Part shown: in pieces, positions 34,184 to 46,541 of the stretch
Position numbering within the stretch: the first letter of the stretch is position 1
How the letters are laid out: each line of letters begins with the position of its first letter
Assembly (NCBI RefSeq): GCF_020165855.1
Contig: NZ_JAIUFY010000013.1
Span: forward strand, 1 to 64,000
Origin: Celeribacter litoreus
GTDB taxonomy: Bacteria; Pseudomonadota; Alphaproteobacteria; Rhodobacterales; Rhodobacteraceae
Length of the DNA stretch: 64,000 nucleotides
Reading direction: 5' to 3'
The notes under the pieces: model-generated
The model's database searches: none
The model's input: only the letters and a program-made list of their open reading frames with translations
What the model was told of the DNA's origin: nothing
Translations under genes and position numbers: made by a program

Positions 34184-35699
34184 CCAACGCTCCAAGACCC
34201 GCGGCTGTTGCGCCACCGGCGAAGAGCCACGCGGCCTGCCACGCGGCAGATTTTGGCTTCACCGTTTCTTTCTCCTGAGAGCCCGCGACGAGCAGGTTTT
34301 CTGCGATCTGTGGGAGGCGCGGACCGAAACGCGCGAGTACGCGCGCGGTGTTCCAAAGATCGCGGCCAAAGGCGCGCGGGCCGATGTTCGTCTTGATGTA
34401 ATCCTCGACGACGGGTCGTGCGACTTCCCAGATATTGATATGCGGATCGAGCGAGCGCGAGACGCCCTCGACCACAACCATGGTTCGCTGGAGGAGGATC
34501 AGCTCCGTGCGCGTCTGCATTCCGAAACGCTCGGTCACCTCAAAAAGATACGACAGAAGGCGCGCCATGGAGATGCGGCTCGCGTCCATGCCAAAGATCG
34601 GATCACCAACAGCGCGGAGTGCGCGCGCGAATTCGTCGACGTCCTGATCGGCCGGAACATAGCCCGCTTCAAAGTGGACCTCGGCGACCCGTTTGTAGTC
34701 TTTTTTGATAAAACCGTACAAAATCTCGGCATAAACGCGTCGTGTATATTCATCGAGTGCGCCCATGATCCCAAAGTCGAGCGCGATGATGTCGCCGTTC
34801 GGGGCGACCTTGAGGTTGCCCTGATGCATGTCCGCGTGGAAAAAACCGTCGCGAAGTGCATGGCGCAGGAACATCTGCAAAACGCGTTGGCCGAGAGCCG
34901 CGCGGTCGTGGCCGGCTTCGATGATCGCGTTGATCTCGGAGGCTGTGATGCCCTCGATCCATTCGAGCGTCATCACCCGACGCGAGGACAGGGCCCAGTC
35001 AACGGACGGAACGGAGAAGCCTTCGTCGTTTTCGATGTTGGCGGCGAATTCGGAGGCGGAAGAGCTTTCCAGTCTCAGGTCCAATTCGCCGTGAACCACG
35101 CCTTCAAAATGCGCGACCACATCTGTGGGGCGAAGACGACGGGAGGACGGTGAGAAGAGTTCGATAAACGACGCCACGAAGTAGAAGGCGTCTACATCTT
35201 TACGGAACGCTTTCTCAATTCCGGGGCGGAGAACTTTGACAGCGACCGGTTGACCTGTGTCTGCGCGGACAGCCTTGTGAACCTGCGCAATCGATGCGGC
35301 GGCCACGGGCTCCGAGAAGTCGGAGAAGAGTTCGGAAAGCGGCGCGCCCAATTCAGCTTCGACCGTCTTGATGGCCTGTTCGCGCGGAAATGGGGGCAGT
35401 TTGTCCTGCAGCATTTGCATCTGCTGGGCGAGTTCACCGCCCACCACGTCCGGACGAGTCGAGAGGATTTGGCCGAACTTGATATATGCCGGACCGAGCG
35501 CCGTAATCGCACGGGTCACGGGCGGAAGGTTCGGATCACCTTTGTAGCCTAGCCACTGGAACGGCCACATGACAGTGCGCGCCAGGATGCGAAGCGCACG
35601 CGGAGCGTCCATCGCATCCATGGCCTGCTTCATCGCGCCGGTGCGCTCCATCGTCGCGCCGGTTCGGATCAGTCGCCAAATATTGTGCGGGCCACGCAT
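34164..35699 (-). CDS. ubiB: ubiquinone biosynthesis protein UbiB (ABC1/ADCK atypical kinase)
   Basis: The 511-residue UbiB-family protein has the KxGQ motif (YIKFGQILSTRPD), the Ala-rich loop (PVAAASIAQVHKA), HADMHQGN and ALDFGIMG. Two hydrophobic C-terminal helices follow (AWLFAGGATAAGL...). UbiB is an ATPase needed for ubiquinone biosynthesis at the membrane. The ATG at 35699 overlaps the ubiE stop (TAATG), so the two genes are translationally coupled. Confidence 0.92.
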   Translation of the reverse strand: MRGPHNIWRLIRTGATMERTGAMKQAMDAMDAPRALRILARTVMWPFQWLGYKGDPNLPPVTRAITALGPAYIKFGQILSTRPDVVGGELAQQMQMLQDKLPPFPREQAIKTVEAELGAPLSELFSDFSEPVAAASIAQVHKAVRADTGQPVAVKVLRPGIEKAFRKDVDAFYFVASFIELFSPSSRRLRPTDVVAHFEGVVHGELDLRLESSSASEFAANIENDEGFSVPSVDWALSSRRVMTLEWIEGITASEINAIIEAGHDRAALGQRVLQMFLRHALRDGFFHADMHQGNLKVAPNGDIIALDFGIMGALDEYTRRVYAEILYGFIKKDYKRVAEVHFEAGYVPADQDVDEFARALRAVGDPIFGMDASRISMARLLSYLFEVTERFGMQTRTELILLQRTMVVVEGVSRSLDPHINIWEVARPVVEDYIKTNIGPRAFGRDLWNTARVLARFGPRLPQIAENLLVAGSQEKETVKPKSAAWQAAWLFAGGATAAGLGALVMTLVQ

Positions 35700-36448
35700 T
35701 AGATTTTCCACCCTGTGTGCAGAGCAGCAATGCCCATGGAGAGGTTCCGGTAGGACGCATTCTCAAAACCTGCGGCGCGGATCATGCCGAGGAAGGTTTC
35801 CTGATCCGGAAATTTGCGGATGCTCTCTACGAGGTATTGATAGCTGTCGCGGTCTCCTGCAATCGCCTGACCCATGCGCGGGATCACGTTGAAGGAATAG
35901 AGATCATAGGCCTTCTGCATCATCGGGTTCGGCAGTTGCGAGAACTCGAGCACCATGAGGCGTCCGCCTGGTTTCAGCACGCGGTAGGCCTCAGACAGTG
36001 CGTCCTGCACGCGGGTGACGTTCCGGATGCCGAATGAGATCGTGTAAACGTCGAATTGGTTGTCCTCGAACGGGAGCGCCATCGCGTCACCTGTGACCCA
36101 CGTCAGATCATTCGCCATCTGTTCGGCTTCGGCGCGTTTGCGGCCCTCGACCAACATAGATTCGGTCATGTCGAGCACGACCGAAGTGGCGCCCGGCGCC
36201 CGTTTCAGAAAGCGGAAAGAGATATCGCCCGTGCCGCCTGCAACGTCGAGGAGTCGTTGGTTGGGCCGCGGTGCCAGCCAGTCCATCATCGCGTCTTTCC
36301 AAACACGGTGGATGCCCATGGACATGACATCGTTCATAATGTCGTATTTCGAGGCGACGGAGGTAAAGACCCCATGGACCATCCCGGCCTTTTGATCCTC
36401 GGCGACGTCTTTAAAGCCGAAATGGGTGGTTTTGCCGTTCTCGCTCAT
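35699..36448 (-). CDS. ubiE: ubiquinone/menaquinone C-methyltransferase UbiE
   Basis: The 249-residue class I SAM methyltransferase has the UbiE signatures [30 protein letters not shown] and the post-[17 protein letters not shown]. It methylates the ubiquinone precursor. The ATG at 36448 gives the standard family N-terminus; the frame extends upstream without similarity. It is divergent from mutM with about 87 nt between starts. Confidence 0.94.
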   Translation of the reverse strand: MSENGKTTHFGFKDVAEDQKAGMVHGVFTSVASKYDIMNDVMSMGIHRVWKDAMMDWLAPRPNQRLLDVAGGTGDISFRFLKRAPGATSVVLDMTESMLVEGRKRAEAEQMANDLTWVTGDAMALPFEDNQFDVYTISFGIRNVTRVQDALSEAYRVLKPGGRLMVLEFSQLPNPMMQKAYDLYSFNVIPRMGQAIAGDRDSYQYLVESIRKFPDQETFLGMIRAAGFENASYRNLSMGIAALHTGWKI

Positions 36449-36535
36449 CGCTCTTGAACCTTTCTCGAAACTTACCCTTCTTATAGGCCTCATGTCGGGC
36501 GTGACAATCGCATGTCGCAAAGCGAAGGAAGCAAA

Positions 36536-37387
36536 ATGCCGGAATTACCTGAGGTCGAGACAGTTCGACGCGGATTGGAGCCGTCGATGAGCGGAGTCAA
36601 AATCATGCGCGCCGATGTGAACCGTCAGGATTTACGCTGGCCGTTTCCGGAGCGGATGGTCGAACGGCTCACCGGCGCACGGGTTTTGCAGCTTCGGCGG
36701 CGTTCGAAATACATCCTCGCCGATCTGGATCGTGACGAGACCCTTCTCATTCATCTGGGAATGTCGGGCCGCATGACCGTATCAGGCGATCCTCTTGGTC
36801 AATTCGTGCATGAGCATCCCGCGCAGGAGAAGCATGATCATGTCGTGTTTCATATGGAGAACGGTGCGCGTGTTACTTTTAATGATCCGCGCAGATTCGG
36901 CGCGATGGACCTGATCCCGAGTGGTGCCGAGGCGACGCACCCCTTGTTGGCAAAGCTCGGGCCGGAACCTCTCGGGAATGCGTTTAGCGAGGAGCATCTC
37001 GTCACCGCGTTGAAAGACAAGCAATCCCCGATCAAATCGGCGCTCCTCGATCAGCATATCGTCGCGGGGTTGGGCAACATCTATGTGTGCGAGGTTCTGT
37101 TCCGCGCGGGCATTCATCCGGCGCGCAGGGCATCGCGAATTTCGGCTGCGCGTGTCGCGTCGCTCGTGCCGATCATTCGCGAAGTGCTTTTGGAGGCGAT
37201 TGATGCGGGCGGCTCATCCCTAAAAGATTTCCGTCAGGCGGACGGGGAACTCGGGTATTTCCAGCATAGCTTTAAGGTCTATGGCCGCGAAGGCGGTGCT
37301 TGTGTGACAGACAATTGTGACGCAACGATCAAACGGATTACGCAATCCGGGCGCTCGACATTCTTTTGCCCTCATTGTCAAAGATGA
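36536..37387 (+). CDS. mutM: formamidopyrimidine-DNA glycosylase
   Basis: The 283-residue protein begins [16 protein letters not shown], so Pro2, the catalytic amine, is exposed after Met removal; this fixes the start at 36536. Lys in [24 protein letters not shown] and a C-terminal zinc finger (C-x4-C ... C-x2-C, ending FCPHCQR) complete the Fpg fold. It removes 8-oxoguanine and other oxidised purines. Confidence 0.95.
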   Translation: MPELPEVETVRRGLEPSMSGVKIMRADVNRQDLRWPFPERMVERLTGARVLQLRRRSKYILADLDRDETLLIHLGMSGRMTVSGDPLGQFVHEHPAQEKHDHVVFHMENGARVTFNDPRRFGAMDLIPSGAEATHPLLAKLGPEPLGNAFSEEHLVTALKDKQSPIKSALLDQHIVAGLGNIYVCEVLFRAGIHPARRASRISAARVASLVPIIREVLLEAIDAGGSSLKDFRQADGELGYFQHSFKVYGREGGACVTDNCDATIKRITQSGRSTFFCPHCQR

Positions 37388-37446
37388 CTTGAACGACACT
37401 TTTGGGGTGTTACGACTCCCGAACCAGAAATTGATCGGAGGGCTTC

Positions 37447-38223
37447 ATGGCCTACAAGACACTTCTCATCGAGATCAAGGACAGCGTTGAACTCATCAAG
37501 CTGAACCGGCCCGAGGCGCTCAATGCTCTCAACAGTGAGTTGATGGCCGAGCTTGCCGACGCCTTGGCGAAGGCCGACCGCGACTCCAAAGTCAGAGCCA
37601 TCGTCATAACCGGTTCTGAGAAGGCCTTTGCCGCTGGTGCGGACATCAAGGAAATGTCCGAGAAGTGTTTTTCCGAGGTGACGCAGGCGAACCTCTTTGG
37701 CGCCGATGCCGACCGGATTGTCGCCACACGCAAGCCTGTGATCGCGGCCGTTGCCGGTTATGCGCTGGGCGGCGGGTGTGAACTGGCAATGATGTGCGAT
37801 TTCATTCTCGCAGCGGACAACGCAAAGTTCGGCCAGCCGGAGATCAATCTTGGCATCATTCCGGGCATTGGTGGCACACAGCGCCTCGCGCGCGCGGTGG
37901 GGAAAGCCAAGGCGATGGAAATGATCCTCACGGGGCGTTTCATGGATGCCGAAGAGGCAGAGCGTGCTGGTCTCGTGTCCCGCATTGTTCCGGCAAAGAA
38001 ACTCGTTGATGAGGCCCTGACGACAGCGGCCAAGATCGCAGAGAAGAGCACCATTTCGGTGGCCGCCGCGAAGGAGGCTGTTAATCGGGCGCAAGAGCTT
38101 TCTCTGACCGAGGGTGTTCTGTTTGAACGCCGCAGTTTCTTCGGCCTCTTCGCGACCGAAGACCAGAAGGAAGGCATGGCCGCTTTCCTTGAGAAGCGTG
38201 AGCCGCAATTCCGAGACAAGTGA
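37447..38223 (+). CDS. enoyl-CoA hydratase
   Basis: The 258-residue crotonase-fold enzyme has the oxyanion-hole segments [11 protein letters not shown] and [14 protein letters not shown]. The two catalytic glutamates fall in the [11 protein letters not shown] and [12 protein letters not shown] regions. It hydrates trans-2-enoyl-CoA in beta-oxidation. The mutM-ech-rpsT-dnaA order is common in Rhodobacteraceae. Confidence 0.92.
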   Translation: MAYKTLLIEIKDSVELIKLNRPEALNALNSELMAELADALAKADRDSKVRAIVITGSEKAFAAGADIKEMSEKCFSEVTQANLFGADADRIVATRKPVIAAVAGYALGGGCELAMMCDFILAADNAKFGQPEINLGIIPGIGGTQRLARAVGKAKAMEMILTGRFMDAEEAERAGLVSRIVPAKKLVDEALTTAAKIAEKSTISVAAAKEAVNRAQELSLTEGVLFERRSFFGLFATEDQKEGMAAFLEKREPQFRDK

Positions 38224-38380
38224 CTCTGAAAAACAGGCTTCCCTTTTTCGCGATTCTCGCGTAGAGGGACGCCTTACATGCGCGTGGAGCCCGCTCAGGC
38301 TATGATTGTCCGTCCCTCAAAGGGATCCGGGGTCCGTTGTGCAACCGAAATTCAAACAGACCTCTGGAGAGGAAAAGATC

Positions 38381-38644
38381 ATGGCAAATACGCCCCAGTC
38401 CAAAAAACGCGCCCGTCAGGCGATCCGCCGCACCGACGTAAACAAAGCCCGTCGCTCCCGCATCCGCACCCACCTGCGCAAAGTTGAAGAAGCTATCGCA
38501 TCCGGCGATCAGGCTGCTGCAAAAGCAGCTCTTCAGGCAGCTCAGCCGGAACTGATGCGCGGCGTGACCAAAGGTGTTGTTCACAAGAACACTGCTGCTC
38601 GCAAAATGTCCCGTCTGTCTTCCCGCGTGAAGGCTCTCGGCTAA
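38381..38644 (+). CDS. rpsT: 30S ribosomal protein S20
   Basis: The 87-residue, Lys/Arg/Ala-rich protein begins [17 protein letters not shown], the standard S20 opening. AGAGGAAAAG lies upstream of the ATG. It binds 16S rRNA in the small subunit. A terminator follows and the next gene is dnaA. Confidence 0.95.
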   Translation: MANTPQSKKRARQAIRRTDVNKARRSRIRTHLRKVEEAIASGDQAAAKAALQAAQPELMRGVTKGVVHKNTAARKMSRLSSRVKALG

Positions 38645-38671
38645 GTCGAACGGCATTTACTGTTTGAAAAG

Positions 38672-38695
38672 CGCGCCTTAGGGCGCGTTTTTTTT
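38672..38695 (+). terminator. rho-independent terminator of rpsT
   Basis: A CGCGCC / GGCGCG stem with a TTAG loop is followed by eight T residues, 27 nt after the rpsT stop. This is a textbook intrinsic terminator. Confidence 0.9.
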
Positions 38696-38699
38696 GATC

Positions 38700-39406
38700 A
38701 TAACCTCAAGCCTGCATATTCGGGAGGCGATTCTGGGGCGACCGCGGCGGCTAGCAAACTTGCTGATATTTGCACAAGAGGGCTCGATCAAATTCTGTAC
38801 CGGGGCGTGCCACTTGAGGCAAAATCGCCACGTCAAAGCCCAAGTTATTAAGCTTTTCGGATTCGATTTCAGTAAAGGCAGAGTCAAGCGCGAAGAACGA
38901 TTGCGCAGAGGCTTGGCTGGTTGCTAGCTTAGTCTTGCGATTCACAATCGTCTTGGGGGGACATTCGGGAATCGTGTCACAGAAGACGCGCAAAACGGAC
39001 GAAGAAAACTGCCTTTTCTTCGCACAAATCCGATTTTGCCGTCGGCACGATTTTTGGAACCATGACTCGGTAGGGGTGCCGAGTCTCTGGTGTCTGAACT
39101 GAACGCGCTTTTGCGTGAGGGTGAGACTGTCCATTAGACGCTGATGCAGCTTGGCTGCGAACCTGCCGTGGAGTGAGGGCTCTTTCGGTAATGGCTTCGT
39201 CTGTCGATTTGCAAAGGCGAGCGGCATAACCGGATGGTGATGCATGGCATGTGAGGGTGCCGTGATCAGAACCAACGATCGGTTAGAGCCGGGTCCAAGA
39301 TGTCCGATGCGCAAGAGCCATGGTTTAGGCCAAAAGCCTGAACCCGGTGTCAGCAAAAAGAAGCTGAGGCCGTTAAAAACAATAATTTTTGGGTCGAAAT
39401 AAGAAG
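38700..39406. other. rpsT-dnaA intergenic region, candidate oriC
   Basis: About 700 nt without a recognised gene separate rpsT from dnaA, in the position where alphaproteobacterial origins or dnaA promoters often lie. I found only imperfect matches to the DnaA box TTWTNCACA: ATTTGCACA (38768-38776, one mismatch), CGATTCACA (38938-38946) and CTTCGCACA (39018-39026). A perfect GACTCGG / CCGAGTC inverted repeat sits at 39064-39085. AT-rich patches occur just before dnaA. Origin function is therefore only possible, not shown. Confidence 0.35.
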
Positions 39407-40807
39407 ATGAAAAACGAGACGTGGGGACGTGTAAAGCAGCAACTTCTCGAGAGCGTGGGCCGAAATAACTACGCAAACTGGATTGAGCCGCTCGCATTAA
39501 AAAAAGTGGATAATGGTGTCGCAGTATTTTCCGTGCCCACCAGCTTTATGGCGAACTGGGTTTCGCGCAACTTCGCCGATACGATCCTGACGCATTTGAA
39601 AGCCGCAAATACGTCTGCCTCGCGTGTCGAGTTCCTTGTTGAACCGCTCCGCCCTCAGCCGGCTGCAGAGCAGGTTGTAGCGCTTGCGCCGAAGGGTGAT
39701 GCAAAAACGGCTCCATCCGAGCCGAAGGTCGCAATCAGCGCCGTGGCTGAGGATGCGAAGGAAGAACTCCCGGGCGCGCCGCTCGATCCGCGCTTCACGT
39801 TCGAGAATTTCGTCGTTGGTAAGCCGAACGAACTCGCACACGCGGCAGCGCGCCGTGTGGCGGAAGGCGGCCCTGTGACCTTTAATCCGCTGTTTCTCTA
39901 CGGTGGCGTTGGTCTCGGTAAAACTCACCTGATGCACGCCATTGCGCACGAGATTCGTGAACGCAGCCCTGAAAAGCGCGTTCTCTATCTCTCTGCGGAA
40001 CAGTTCATGTACCGTTTCGTTCAGGCACTTCGCGATCGCCAGATGATCGACTTCAAGCAACTCTTCCGGTCCGTTGATGTGCTCATGGTCGATGACGTCC
40101 AGTTCATCGCAGGCAAAGACAGCACGCAGGAAGAGTTCTTCCACACGTTCAACGCACTGGTTGATCAGCATAAACAGATCATCATTTCTGCCGACCGTGC
40201 ACCGGGCGAAATTCAGGGTCTTGAAGACCGGATCAAGTCGCGTCTCCAGTGCGGACTCGTGGTTGACCTGCACCCGACCGATTACGAACTTCGTCTCGGC
40301 ATTCTTCAAACCAAGGCAGAGGTCTACCGCGCGCAATATCCGGGTCTTCAGTTTGCTGAGGGCGTTCTGGAATTCCTCGCGCACCGCATTTCGACGAACG
40401 TGCGCGTTCTCGAGGGCGCTCTTATGCGTCTCTTCGCTTTCGCATCGCTCGTAGGCCGCGAGATCACGCTCGATCTGACGCAGGAATGTCTCGCCGATAT
40501 TCTCAAAGCGTCTGAACGCAAAGTCACCGTTGAAGAAATCCAGCGCAAGGTGTCCGAGCACTACGCCATTCGTCTGTCCGACATGATCGGCCCGAAGCGT
40601 GTGCGTTCCATCGCGCGTCCCCGTCAGGTTGCGATGTATCTCGCCAAGCATTTGACCGCGCGGTCTCTGCCGGAAATCGGCCGTCGTTTCGGTGGTCGCG
40701 ACCATACGACCGTGATGCACGGCGTTCGCCGGATCGAAGAGCTGAAATCGACGGACAGCCAAATCGCGGATGATGTCGAAATGCTTCGCCGCGCGCTTGA
40801 AGCCTGA
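39407..40807 (+). CDS. dnaA: chromosomal replication initiator DnaA
   Basis: The 466-residue protein has domain I at the N-terminus (WGRVKQQLLESVGRNNYANWIEPL) and a variable linker. The AAA+ domain has Walker A (LYGGVGLGKTHL) and Walker B (VLMVDDVQFIAGKD). The C-terminal DNA-binding domain carries the signature GGRDHTTVMHGVRRIEEL. It melts the origin and recruits DnaB. The ATG at 39407 gives the usual N-terminus; an in-frame TTG at 39389 is less likely. Confidence 0.95.
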   Translation: MKNETWGRVKQQLLESVGRNNYANWIEPLALKKVDNGVAVFSVPTSFMANWVSRNFADTILTHLKAANTSASRVEFLVEPLRPQPAAEQVVALAPKGDAKTAPSEPKVAISAVAEDAKEELPGAPLDPRFTFENFVVGKPNELAHAAARRVAEGGPVTFNPLFLYGGVGLGKTHLMHAIAHEIRERSPEKRVLYLSAEQFMYRFVQALRDRQMIDFKQLFRSVDVLMVDDVQFIAGKDSTQEEFFHTFNALVDQHKQIIISADRAPGEIQGLEDRIKSRLQCGLVVDLHPTDYELRLGILQTKAEVYRAQYPGLQFAEGVLEFLAHRISTNVRVLEGALMRLFAFASLVGREITLDLTQECLADILKASERKVTVEEIQRKVSEHYAIRLSDMIGPKRVRSIARPRQVAMYLAKHLTARSLPEIGRRFGGRDHTTVMHGVRRIEELKSTDSQIADDVEMLRRALEA

Positions 40808-40985
40808 CCTTCTTAGCGCATCGTGAGTTCAATCTGCTGCACCGCCGCGACTTTTCTGTCCGGCGGTGCCTCGGTCTCTTGACGTCTCTCACGACAATCA
40901 ACACAGTCCGATAAAACAAACTATTGCGCATGGCGGTGGATCGTTTAACTTCGGCACCCCGGCCAGTGATACATGCGAGGGTGGT

Positions 40986-42104
40986 ATGAAAATCAGCATC
41001 GAGCGCGGCACGCTTTTGAAAGCCGTCGGTCAGGCGCAATCGGTTGTCGAGCGCCGCAACACCATTCCGATCTTGGCCAACGTGCTGATCGAAGCCGAAG
41101 GGGATAAAGTCTCCTTCCGTGCAACGGATTTGGATATCGAAGTGGTCGATAAGTGCGCCGCTATGGTAGAGCGCGCGGGCGCGACGACTGTGTCTGCAGT
41201 GACGCTCCACGAGATTGTCCGCAAATTGCCCGATGGCGCGATGGTCCAGCTCACCGATGACGGCGCCAATGGCCGCCTGACGGTTGAAGCGGGCCGGTCG
41301 AACTTCTCCTTGGCGACGCTGCCGAAGGAAGATTTCCCGGTCATGGCCTCCGCCGAATACGACAGCAATTTCGCGGTGCCTGCACCCGTTCTGCGCCGCC
41401 TGTTCGACAAATCGAAGTTCGCGATCTCGACCGAGGAGACCCGTTACTACCTCAACGGTGTCTACATGCATGTTGCTGACAGCGAGAATGGCAAGTCCTT
41501 GCGCTGCGTTGCAACGGACGGTCACCGTCTCGCGCGGATCGATGCACCGCTTCCGCCGGAAGCAGGGGATATGCCGGGTGTGATCGTGCCGCGGAAAACG
41601 GTCGGCGAGTTGCGCAAGCTTCTCGAAGACGACGACATGCAGATCGCGGTGTCTGTTTCCGAGGCGAAAATCCGGTTTGCGACGCCTGACATCACGCTGA
41701 CCTCCAAAGTCATTGATGGCACGTTCCCCGACTACACCCGCGTGATCCCGATGGGAAACACCCGCAAACTCGAAGTTGACGCGGCAGAATTTGCGAAAGC
41801 TGTAGACCGTGTGGCCACCGTGTCCTCGGAGCGCTCGCGTGCCGTGAAGCTGACGCTTGAGGAAGACAAGCTCACGCTTTCCGTCAACGCGCCTGATAGT
41901 GGTGCCGCTGAAGAAGAGTTGGCAGTGGCCTATGCAGATGAGCGCCTCGAAATCGGCTTCAACGCGAAATACCTCCTCGAGATTGCGTCTCAGGTGGATC
42001 GCGAGAATGCGGTGTTTCTGTTCAACTCCTCGGGCGATCCGACCCTGATGCGTGAAGGTGGCGACACCTCTGCCGTCTACGTCGTCATGCCGATGCGGGT
42101 TTGA
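40986..42104 (+). CDS. dnaN: DNA polymerase III beta sliding clamp
   Basis: The 372-residue protein has the DnaN N-terminus MKISIERGTLLKAVGQAQSVVERRNTIPILANVLIEA and three repeated clamp domains. It ends in VYVVMPMRV, the canonical C-terminal VMPMRL-type motif. It encircles DNA as a processivity factor. It lies 178 nt after dnaA and 34 nt before recF. Confidence 0.96.
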   Translation: MKISIERGTLLKAVGQAQSVVERRNTIPILANVLIEAEGDKVSFRATDLDIEVVDKCAAMVERAGATTVSAVTLHEIVRKLPDGAMVQLTDDGANGRLTVEAGRSNFSLATLPKEDFPVMASAEYDSNFAVPAPVLRRLFDKSKFAISTEETRYYLNGVYMHVADSENGKSLRCVATDGHRLARIDAPLPPEAGDMPGVIVPRKTVGELRKLLEDDDMQIAVSVSEAKIRFATPDITLTSKVIDGTFPDYTRVIPMGNTRKLEVDAAEFAKAVDRVATVSSERSRAVKLTLEEDKLTLSVNAPDSGAAEEELAVAYADERLEIGFNAKYLLEIASQVDRENAVFLFNSSGDPTLMREGGDTSAVYVVMPMRV

Positions 42105-42138
42105 GTATTTTCGTCACGAAAAAGACAAGAGTGGTGCG

Positions 42139-43245
42139 ATGGGCGGCCTGTTCATAGAAGAGCTGAGCCTTTCGCATTTCCGCTCCCATCGGGCCGCACG
42201 TTTCGAATTGGACGGGCGGCCTGTTGCCATTTGGGGGGCGAATGGCGCGGGGAAGACGAATATCCTAGAGGCGGTTTCTCTGCTTTCACCTGGGCGAGGG
42301 CTGCGCCGCGCGGCGCCGGACGAGATTGCGCGGAAGCCGGAGAGTGTTGGCTGGAAAATTCGTGCCGGTCTTACCTCTTTGCATCAGTTTCATGAAGTGG
42401 AGACTTGGGCGGAGCCGGGTTCGTCGCGATCTGTGAAGATTGACGGCAAAGCTTCCGCGCAGGTGGCGCTTGGGCGCATAGCGCGTGTTGTCTGGCTTAT
42501 CCCCGCTATGGATCGCCTTTGGATCGAAGGTGCAGAGGGGAGGCGACGGTTTCTCGACCGGATGGTGATGTCCTTTGAGCCGCGCCATGCGGAGGCTGTG
42601 CTTGCGTATGAGAAGGCGATGCGGGAGCGGAACCGGTTGCTCAAGGACATGGTGCGAGATGCGCATTGGTATGGTGCCTTAGAGGCTCAGATGGCCGAAC
42701 ACGGCGCTGCAATCATGCAAAACCGACAGGATGCGTTGGAGCGGCTGTCCCGCGCGCAAGAGGGCGCGGAGACGATCTTTCCGGCGGCAGAGCTGTCTCT
42801 GATGGCATCTGACAAGATGCCGCTGCCGGACGATGCCGAGGCACTCTTGGCCGCCTTTCGCGACGGCCGACCACGTGATCTAGGGGCGGGGCGCACGCTC
42901 ATTGGCCCCCACAGGGCGGATCTTGGGGCGGTTTACACCGCGAAAGGCGTCGCAGCGGACCAGTGTTCGACAGGGGAGCAAAAGGCGCTTCTCATTTCAC
43001 TTATTTTGGCGAACGGACGTGCGCTTGCAGAGGATTTCGGGGCGCCTCCGATCTATCTCCTCGATGAGGTGGCGGCACACCTTGACGCGGGGCGTCGGGC
43101 TGCGCTCTATGACGAAATCTGCGCTCTCGGTGCGCAAGCCTTTATGACCGGCACCGGACCGGAGCTCTTTGCGGAGTTCGGGTCTCGTGCGGCTCAGATT
43201 GAGGTCTTGGATGAGGGCGGCACGTCTGTCGTGAAAGAGCATTAA
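42139..43245 (+). CDS. recF: DNA replication and repair protein RecF
   Basis: The 368-residue SMC-like ATPase has Walker A (WGANGAGKTNILEAVSLL), a signature-type STGEQKALLISLILANG and Walker B (PIYLLDEVAAHLD). RecF helps load RecA at gaps. The stop codon is immediately followed by the ATG of the LysE-type exporter. Confidence 0.93.
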   Translation: MGGLFIEELSLSHFRSHRAARFELDGRPVAIWGANGAGKTNILEAVSLLSPGRGLRRAAPDEIARKPESVGWKIRAGLTSLHQFHEVETWAEPGSSRSVKIDGKASAQVALGRIARVVWLIPAMDRLWIEGAEGRRRFLDRMVMSFEPRHAEAVLAYEKAMRERNRLLKDMVRDAHWYGALEAQMAEHGAAIMQNRQDALERLSRAQEGAETIFPAAELSLMASDKMPLPDDAEALLAAFRDGRPRDLGAGRTLIGPHRADLGAVYTAKGVAADQCSTGEQKALLISLILANGRALAEDFGAPPIYLLDEVAAHLDAGRRAALYDEICALGAQAFMTGTGPELFAEFGSRAAQIEVLDEGGTSVVKEH

Positions 43246-43866
43246 ATGACCATCTCGTTTGGCGATCTAGGCCTTTATGGCTTTGCGCTATTGATCCTGT
43301 TTTTGACGCCGGGGCCTGTCTGGCTCGCTGTGTTGGCGCGCGGATTGTCCGGTGGCTTTCATGCCGTATGGCCGCTTGCCCTTGGGGTGGTCATTGGTGA
43401 TTTCCTGTGGGCGCTGCTCGCGATCTTCGGCGTCTCGTGGATCGTTTCGGAGTTCGAGAGTTTCCTGTCCGTTTTGCGTTGGCTCGCGACAGTTATGTTC
43501 GTCACCATGGGCTTTCTTCTCATCCGTCATTCGGACAAGAAAATCGCCGCAGACAGCCGTTTGACACGCCCCGGAATGTGGGCGGGTTTTATTGCGGGAT
43601 TGGTGTGCATCCTCGGCAATCCCAAGGCGATCCTCTTCTACATGGGGTTCTTGCCTGGGTTCTTTGATCTGTCGTCTTTGGTCATTTGGGATGTGGTTGC
43701 GATCTGTGTTACGTCGGCCATTATTCCGCTCGTCGGAAACCTCATCCTCGGGCTCTCGATTGGGGGGCTGCGGACGCTCACGTCCTCTCCGAAGGCGCTC
43801 AAGCGGATGAATATCGGTGCGGGCGTATTGCTTATTTTCGTGGGCCTCATTCTGCCCTTCGTCTGA
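43246..43866 (+). CDS. LysE/RhtB-family amino-acid exporter
   Basis: The 206-residue protein has six hydrophobic segments and the LysE-family pattern LILFLTPGPVWLAVLARGLSGG, with GNPKAILFYMGFLPGF in the middle. Such proteins export amino acids or derivatives. It starts directly at the recF stop (TAAATG), so it is probably co-transcribed with recF. The substrate is unknown. Confidence 0.86.
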   Translation: MTISFGDLGLYGFALLILFLTPGPVWLAVLARGLSGGFHAVWPLALGVVIGDFLWALLAIFGVSWIVSEFESFLSVLRWLATVMFVTMGFLLIRHSDKKIAADSRLTRPGMWAGFIAGLVCILGNPKAILFYMGFLPGFFDLSSLVIWDVVAICVTSAIIPLVGNLILGLSIGGLRTLTSSPKALKRMNIGAGVLLIFVGLILPFV

Positions 43867-43922
43867 GGCGGAAAAGACGTGTCAATTGCGTGACATCCGT
43901 TGCTCTCTCACGTATAAAATAG

Positions 43923-46382
<2,460 letters not shown>

Positions 46383-46388
46383 TCCGTG

Positions 46389-46423
46389 GGTTGGGTCCGT
46401 GCGCACGTCGCGTGGACCTAACC
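46389..46423 (+). terminator. possible gyrB hairpin terminator
   Basis: GGTTGGGTCC and GGACCTAACC form a 10-bp stem with one G-T pair, 7 nt after the gyrB stop codon. There is no proper T-run, only GTTTAC, so it may stabilise the 3' end rather than terminate. Confidence 0.4.
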
Positions 46424-46541
46424 GTTTACACTCACCCACTGGCGTCTGCTGCATCAGCGGCTTTCCGCGTGTGTGAGTTGAAGTTTTAAGACATTCGCGA
46501 CAGGGTAAGTCCACGAATGAAGTATCCAAATAGGTCCTGAC

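Noticed and set aside
38768-39026. A DnaA-box cluster proving oriC
   Set aside because: Only imperfect boxes were found; the evidence is too weak to annotate an origin.
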